A DNA stretch of 6,924 nt from Chloroflexota bacterium (GTDB lineage: Bacteria; Chloroflexota; Anaerolineae; Anaerolineales; JACQED01), in NCBI GenBank assembly GCA_016200785.1, contig JACQED010000112.1, forward strand, positions 1 to 6,924, read 5' to 3'. Made by a program: the position numbers and the translations under genes. The stretch's first letter is position 1, and every line of letters begins with the position of its first letter. Of the stretch, positions 5,309 to 6,924 are shown piece after piece. The notes under the pieces were generated by a model. It was given only the letters and a program-made list of their open reading frames with translations, was not told the origin of the DNA and searched no databases.

Positions 5309-5570
5309 TACTTCGGATGATTTGCTTCCCGAATACGAATTCGATTATCGGAAAGCGCGCCCGAATCGTTTCGCTAGCCGGATTGCCAGAGACCGCCTTG
5401 TCGTCGTTCTTGACCCGGACGTTTCCCAAGTCTTCACCACGCCGGAGTCAGTGAACACAGTGCTTCGTGCGATCATTGCCACTATGCCAAGCACTCGAAA
5501 GCGCAAGGCCGCCAGCAAGCCCTCGCCACGCAAAGCCAAGCGAGGCACAATTCAACACCAAACCGCCTAG
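5274..5570 (+). CDS. Antitoxin partner of BrnT (98 aa)
   Basis: The frame overlaps the 3' end of brnT by 35 bases, the expected location for its antitoxin. The protein starts MKNTRISKARRSTSDDLLPE, continues with EYEFDYRKARPNRFA and then VVVLDPDVSQVF followed by ESVNTVLRAIIATM. This strand-then-helix arrangement (LDPDV..F...ESVN..LR) resembles a small ribbon-helix-helix-type DNA-binding end and is the form often found beside BrnT. It differs from classical BrnA in wording, so the symbol is left empty. The last 25 residues are lysine/arginine-rich (STRKRKAASKPSPRKAKR), which is unusual and could aid DNA binding. The frame is open upstream to 5238, but ATG at 5274, with AAGGAA upstream, gives the conserved start. 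It should neutralise BrnT and repress the 4971-4998 promoter. Confidence 0.75.
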   Translation: MKNTRISKARRSTSDDLLPEYEFDYRKARPNRFASRIARDRLVVVLDPDVSQVFTTPESVNTVLRAIIATMPSTRKRKAASKPSPRKAKRGTIQHQTA

Positions 5571-5752
5571 CGACCGCCCCTCTACAAAAGACTGGACGAC
5601 CCTCAAAGGCACAGGTGCGGGTTACAGTGAGGCGAATCGCTGAAATCAATGACGCCCGCCTAACACGCGGCCGGAGCGGACGCGGCTACCGCGCGGCAAT
5701 TCGGGCGCGCCTTGCCAGCGAGCGTTCGGGTTAGCAACAAAGTCTTCTTACA
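5571..5752. other. Non-coding stretch with attC-like / hairpin sequence
   Basis: No credible gene is seen here. From 5651 the sequence becomes GC-rich and resembles the ends of an integron attC site. GCCTAAC (5658-5664) fits the RYYYAAC box, and GTTAGCA (5730-5736) fits GTTRRRY except at one base; their outer CTAAC/GTTAG parts are complementary. The 79-bp total lies within the known attC size range. Inside is a perfect small hairpin cgcgg-cta-ccgcg (5681-5693). The inner arms do not pair convincingly, so this is a weak candidate and may instead be a decayed dispersed repeat. Confidence 0.25.
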
Positions 5753-5764
5753 CTCACCGGGGCC

Positions 5765-5890
5765 ATCATCGGCGCGACGAAGATGACGCATCTGGAGCAG
5801 GCCGTCGCCGCGCTCGACGTCAAACTCTCCGACGAGGAACGCTTTCTCGAAGAGCCGTATCAGCCGCATCGGGTGTTGGGGATTGATTGA
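5765..5890 (+). pseudogene. AKR 3' fragment B (last 41-42 codons)
   Basis: This stretch aligns to 3930-4058 of the intact AKR gene from the IIGATKM codons to the stop at 5888-5890, with about nine substitutions counted by hand and a 3-bp in-frame deletion (DEERAFLEE becomes DEERFLEE). Weak similarity reaches back to about 5753, where ccgcccc is replaced by ccggggc, as if a few bases were flipped at the breakpoint. The last 44 bases agree with fragment A and differ from the intact gene at about six positions, whereas the part around 5810-5822 agrees with the intact gene. This mosaic pattern suggests recombination among copies. The fragment lies between the BrnT module and the HepT/MntA module. 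It has no catalytic part. Confidence 0.88.
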
Positions 5891-5909
5891 GGATTTATGG
5901 AGAATCCCA

Positions 5910-6335
5910 ATGACCGCTCAGGATATTCGTTGGATTCAGCGTTTCAATCACTTCGTCAAAGCCCTCTCGCAGTTGAAAGAAGCCGTGCAACTGGCGCAGC
6001 AACGCCCGCTCTCGAAACTCGAAGAGCAGGGGTTGATCCAGGCATTCGAATTCACCCATGAATTGGCCTGGAATACGCTCAAGGATTTTCTGGAGGGTCG
6101 CGGCGTTCAAAATTTGTACGGCTCGAAGGACACAACCCGCGAAGCCTTCAAAACGGGCTTGATCGAGAACGGCGAGACATGGATGGAGATGATCAATAGC
6201 CGCAATTTGACCTCCCACACCTACGATGAGGCGACAGCCGCCCAGATCGTCGCCGCCATTCGCGAGGCTTACTTCGCGGAATTCGAGGCGCTCCGCATCA
6301 AACTGGATGAACTGAGGCGGGAGGAAGGGGCATGA
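5910..6335 (+). CDS. hepT: HepT-like HEPN toxin (nucleotidyltransferase substrate-binding protein, HI0074 family)
   Basis: This 141-residue, mostly helical protein belongs to the HI0074-type family once called nucleotidyltransferase substrate-binding proteins and now seen as HEPN ribonuclease toxins of MntA-HepT systems. The key motif is present: NSRNLTSHTYDE gives Arg98-X4-His103-X-Tyr105, the RX4HXY form in which Arg and His are the RNase residues. In characterised MntA-HepT pairs the Tyr is modified with AMP by the partner. FEFTHELAWNTLKDFLE (46-62) and GSKDTTREAFKTGLI (71-85) are also family-typical. A frame open from 5883 uses a TTG inside the AKR fragment. ATG at 5910, preceded by TGGAGAA, is the better start. 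It overlaps the partner by four bases (ATGA). No clear promoter is seen; AKR fragment B ends 19 bases upstream. Confidence 0.88.
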   Translation: MTAQDIRWIQRFNHFVKALSQLKEAVQLAQQRPLSKLEEQGLIQAFEFTHELAWNTLKDFLEGRGVQNLYGSKDTTREAFKTGLIENGETWMEMINSRNLTSHTYDEATAAQIVAAIREAYFAEFEALRIKLDELRREEGA

Positions 6336-6670
6336 AATACGGTCTGCCAGACGCCGCCATCCGTAAAATCAGCGCCGTTCTGAGGCGCTACCCGCAGGTG
6401 GAACGGGCGATTCTGTATGGCTCGCGCGCCAAAGGGAACTACAAAAACGGCTCGGATATTGACCTGACTTTGCGCGGCAGCGCGGGTCTGACGCTGAAGG
6501 TGCTGTACAAGATCCTCGACGATCTCGACGAGTTGCTCCTGCCCCACATCATTGACTTGTCCATTTTCGAGGACATTGACGATCCCGATGTGATCGAGCA
6601 CATCCAGCGCGTGGGCGTCGCGTTTTACGAGAAGGGGGAGGCTGCCCCTGAATTGGTTGCGGCGGCCTAG
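6332..6670 (+). CDS. mntA: MntA-like minimal nucleotidyltransferase antitoxin
   Basis: This 112-residue minimal nucleotidyltransferase has the polymerase-beta-type signature GSRAKGNYKNGSDIDL: Gly30-Ser31, then Asp42 and Asp44, and a third acidic residue Asp75 in IIDLSIF. All metal-binding positions are therefore present, and the enzyme should be active. In MntA-HepT systems such proteins neutralise the HEPN toxin by transferring AMP groups to its tyrosine in the RX4HXY motif, and that tyrosine is present in the neighbour. The start at 6332 overlaps the toxin stop as ATGA and has an excellent ribosome site, GGAGGAAGGGG. Length is slightly above the shortest family members, with an alanine-rich tail (ELVAAA). 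The pairing and order are standard for the family. AKR tail C follows after about 120 bp. Confidence 0.9.
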   Translation: MKYGLPDAAIRKISAVLRRYPQVERAILYGSRAKGNYKNGSDIDLTLRGSAGLTLKVLYKILDDLDELLLPHIIDLSIFEDIDDPDVIEHIQRVGVAFYEKGEAAPELVAAA

Positions 6671-6681
6671 CAGGAAAAGCC

Positions 6682-6792
6682 ATGCCCGGCCAACGATTTC
6701 TCTACGAACGTCTTGACGGGGCGTCCGGCATGGGGTTACTCAAGAAACAAGTCCCTGACAGCGCCGCGCCCACCACTGGCGTGCATTTGTGA
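6682..6792 (+). CDS. Small unrecognised ORF, possibly a gene remnant
   Basis: ATG at 6682 follows AGGAAAAG at ribosome-site distance, 11 bases after the mntA stop. The 36-residue product begins MPGQRFLYERLDGASGMGLL and ends GVHL, with the stop formed exactly at the junction with AKR tail C. I recognise no family. The good ribosome site and a stop at a recombination junction suggest the start of a gene cut off when the tail was joined. Chance is also possible. Confidence 0.25.
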   Translation: MPGQRFLYERLDGASGMGLLKKQVPDSAAPTTGVHL

Positions 6793-6818
6793 CGAACCGG
6801 GTGCTGGGGATTGATTGA
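6789..6818 (+). pseudogene. AKR 3' fragment C (last 9 codons)
   Basis: Thirty bases match the end of the intact AKR gene (4029-4058) in frame, with about five differences, giving VTNRVLGID and a stop. Taken alone this is short, but the match continues for 63 more bases into the leader repeat (6819-6881), which makes the common origin secure. Its GGGATTGA ending agrees with fragments A and B rather than with the resident gene (GGGGTTGA). Confidence 0.75.
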
Positions 6819-6881
6819 GGTGAGTCTGACGCGAAAGGGCTGCAACGCTTGGGACGGCTCGTAGTATACTGAGGCATAATG
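6819..6881 (+). repeat. Post-AKR leader repeat, copy 2 (without the 36-bp insertion)
   Basis: These 63 bp equal 4059-4157 after removing one 36-bp unit, with about three substitutions. The repeat again follows an AKR stop codon and ends at the ATG corresponding to 4155. In copy 1 that ATG opens a 7-codon leader ORF; here it is the toxin start. Confidence 0.88.
6865..6870 (+). promoter_or_regulatory. -10 box of the second PemK copy
   Basis: TATACT is retained at the same place in the repeat as 4141-4146, with the same weak -35 region (CTGCAA, 6840-6845, 19 bp spacing). The expected start near 6877 is about two bases before the toxin ATG at 6879, so the transcript would be leaderless or almost so. 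Confidence 0.45.
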
Positions 6882-6924
6882 ACGAAACATAAGGTCGTTC
6901 TGGTTCCCTTCCCGTTCAATGACC
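6879..6924 (+). CDS. Second PemK/MazF toxin copy, N-terminal part (cut by window end)
   Basis: The frame starts MTKHKVVLVPFPFND and leaves the window after 15 codons. Its 46 bases match 4419-4464 with about three differences (one amino-acid change, Asp14 to Asn). It is therefore a second copy of the PemK toxin. Unlike the first copy, nothing corresponding to the 84-residue antitoxin precedes it: the leader repeat runs straight into the toxin ATG, removing about 264 bp relative to copy 1. No ribosome site is present. Whether the rest of the gene is intact, or an antitoxin lies downstream, cannot be seen. It could be a silenced remnant or an orphan neutralised by the antitoxin encoded at 4178. 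Confidence 0.8.
   Translation, partial: MTKHKVVLVPFPFND

Noticed and set aside
1..6924. tRNA or rRNA genes as integration target
   Set aside because: No cloverleaf with a T-loop motif and no rRNA sequence was seen; the repeated target is a protein-gene end.

Overview
The window is GC-rich bacterial DNA with densely packed metabolic genes on the left (1-4058) and a mosaic accessory region on the right (4059-6924). The combination of a sugar/hydroxy-acid catabolic cluster, palindromic heptamer repeats of the cacgaat / attcgtg type and stacked toxin-antitoxin (TA) modules is reminiscent of environmental lineages such as Chloroflexota. No marker gene is present, so that placement is a weak inference.

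Left part. A minus-strand operon is read from a near-consensus sigma70-type promoter (2098-2126): an HpcH/HpaI-type class II aldolase (2041-1283), an Ldh2-family malate/L-lactate-type dehydrogenase (1283-222, overlapping the aldolase by one base) and, after a 99-bp structured spacer, the first 40 codons of a probable D-2-hydroxyacid dehydrogenase (122-1, cut by the window edge). Diverging from it is a plus-strand pair, an SDR oxidoreductase (2290-3078) and an aldo/keto reductase (AKR, 3078-4058), overlapping by one base (TAATG). Five enzymes of aldol cleavage and NAD(P)-dependent oxidoreduction suggest catabolism of a sugar acid or hydroxy/keto acid. The substrate cannot be read from the sequence. 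The intergenic region holds a long hairpin of four nested heptamer pairs.

Right part. The 3' end of the AKR gene recurs three more times as fragments that all end at the AKR stop codon and get shorter with distance: about 188 bp (4791-4978), about 126 bp (5765-5890) and about 30 bp (6789-6818). The AKR end and each fragment are followed by a toxin or TA module: AKR - antitoxin + PemK/MazF toxin (4178-4763) - tail A - BrnT toxin + antitoxin (5003-5570) - tail B - HepT-type HEPN toxin + MNT nucleotidyltransferase antitoxin (5910-6670) - tail C - a second PemK toxin (from 6879, cut by the window end). The last unit repeats the leader and promoter found downstream of the AKR, but joins them directly to the toxin start codon, so its antitoxin gene is missing at that point.

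The main observation is this array of unrelated TA modules, each behind a copy of the same AKR 3' end. It looks like a repeatedly used insertion or recombination site at the end of a metabolic gene. Fragments A and B share variants with each other that the resident AKR lacks, which suggests that at least part of them came from another AKR allele. No integrase or transposase gene is visible in the window.
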